Source: Rutidosis leptorrhynchoides (taxonomy: Eukaryota; Streptophyta; Magnoliopsida; Asterales; Asteraceae). Taken from it: a stretch of DNA of 64,000 bases. Shown piece by piece: positions 63,427-64,000 of this stretch (the first letter of the stretch is position 1; each line of letters opens with the position of its first letter). Location of the stretch: the NCBI RefSeq assembly GCF_046630445.1, contig NC_092333.1:709422501-709486500 (forward strand), read 5' to 3'. Below the pieces are notes generated by a model, which saw only the letters and a program-made list of their open reading frames with translations, did not search any database and was not told where the DNA came from. The position numbers and the translations under genes were made by a program.

Positions 63427-64000
63427 TGATAATGCTAAAAATGAACATATATTTCATAGCATTATTCCTCAAGAAAGACAAGTTTTTAGTTGCAATTGTT
63501 CTATTTACAAGTGATATTCGTTTAAATAATAAAAGGTGAAGACAAAAGACAGATTCGACGAATTGAAGACGCAAACGACCAAAAAGCTCAAAAGTACAAA
63601 AGACAATCAAAAAGGTTCCAATTATTGATAAGAAACGTCTCGAAATTACAAGAGTACAAGATTCAAAACGCAAAGTACAAAATATAAAATTGTACGCAAG
63701 GACGTTCGAAAATCTGGAACCGGGACCAGAGTCAACTCTCAACGCTCGACGCAACGGACTAAAAATTACAAGTCTACTATGCACAAGAATATAATATAAT
63801 ATATAAATAATTATATTAATTATTTATATTTTATATTTATATATAAAATCCGTCGGCAAGAAAGACTCCAAAAGATGTGAGCTGTAATTTCTATCTCCGC
63901 GACTCGCGGGGTTTGAAGGCAAAATTCACCGCGAGTCGCGGAGCCCCAAATTTCAACTCTGGCTATAAAGCAAACCGAATTCTGATCAAAATTTCATATT
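63427..64000 (+). repeat. 3' LTR of element 7, first 574 bp
   Basis: Aligns with 51395-51968 at a constant offset of 12032 with four substitutions and no gaps. It continues past the window edge. Confidence 0.92.
63897..63969 (+). promoter_or_regulatory. 3' LTR copy of the element 7 promoter module
   Basis: Palindromes at 63897-63909 and 63929-63941 and TATAAA at 63964-63969, identical to the 5' LTR copy. Being in the 3' LTR it could drive outward transcription into the flank. Confidence 0.7.

Larger units (their letters stand above)
51395..64000 (+). mobile_element. Element 7: young Athila-like element without pol
   Basis: Full 5' LTR, a TGGCGCCG-type primer-binding site, gag-protease ORF, small CCHC-like ORF, third ORF, primer tract and the start of the 3' LTR. 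The first 574 bp of the two LTRs differ at four positions and have no indel, so insertion was recent. Between 57501 and 63426 no RT, RNase H or integrase motif is found in any frame. It therefore depends on another element for replication enzymes. AAATC (51390-51394) is the expected left target duplication. Full length should be about 14 kb. Confidence 0.88.

Overview
This window is intergenic DNA of a large, repeat-rich eudicot genome. Host resemblance (F-box type, LTR style) makes the daisy family plausible, but I cannot prove it from sequence alone. No free-standing host gene, rRNA gene, complete tRNA gene or CRISPR array was found. Essentially every base can be assigned to LTR retrotransposons, all Ty3/gypsy-like, stacked inside one another.

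Layout. Element 1 (1-6020, +, family A, a chromodomain Ty3/gypsy of Tekay type) ends exactly at 6020. Element 2 (6021-18568, -, family A) is cut on its left and ends exactly at 18568. Element 3 (18569-27255, +, family B, non-autonomous) is cut on its left and ends exactly at 27255. Element 4 (27256-39890, -, family A) is cut on its left and ends exactly at 39890; its 5' LTR holds a complete solo LTR (33060-37198, family B) with target duplication TTTAC. Element 5 (39891-48696, +, family B) is cut on both sides. Element 6 (48697-51394, -, family C) is cut on its right by element 7 (51395-beyond 64000, +, Athila-like, family D). The alternation of exact ends and cut ends means nesting: 1 sits in the 3' LTR of 2, 2 in the 5' LTR of 3, 3 in the pol of 4, 4 in the 5' LTR of 5; 6 sits in the 3' LTR of 5, and 7 in 6. 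The missing halves should lie outside the window.

Gene content. Family A carries gag, protease, RT, RNase H, integrase and chromodomain, all broken by stops or frameshifts here. Upstream of gag, on the same strand, it also carries a captured F-box protein gene and a Glu-rich acidic ORF, seen in two separate insertions (elements 2 and 4). Family B shares leader, U5, primer-binding site and 3' junction with family A but has no pol and a different short accessory ORF, so it probably moves with family A enzymes. Family C shows only an LTR and a non-coding internal piece. Element 7 is young (LTR copies differ at 4 of 574 visible positions). It has an intact gag-protease ORF, a small CCHC-like ORF and a spliced third ORF resembling Athila ORF proteins, but no RT, RNase H or integrase in its complete internal region.

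Main non-gene signals. A pair of GC-rich palindromes 31-32 bp apart, ending 22-24 bp before a TATA-like box, occurs in the LTR promoters of both family B and the unrelated element 7, with different palindrome sequences; element 7 has a further copy in front of its third ORF, where it looks like an internal promoter, and one in its leader. A hairpin copy of the sequence at the 3' LTR junction recurs inside families A and B.
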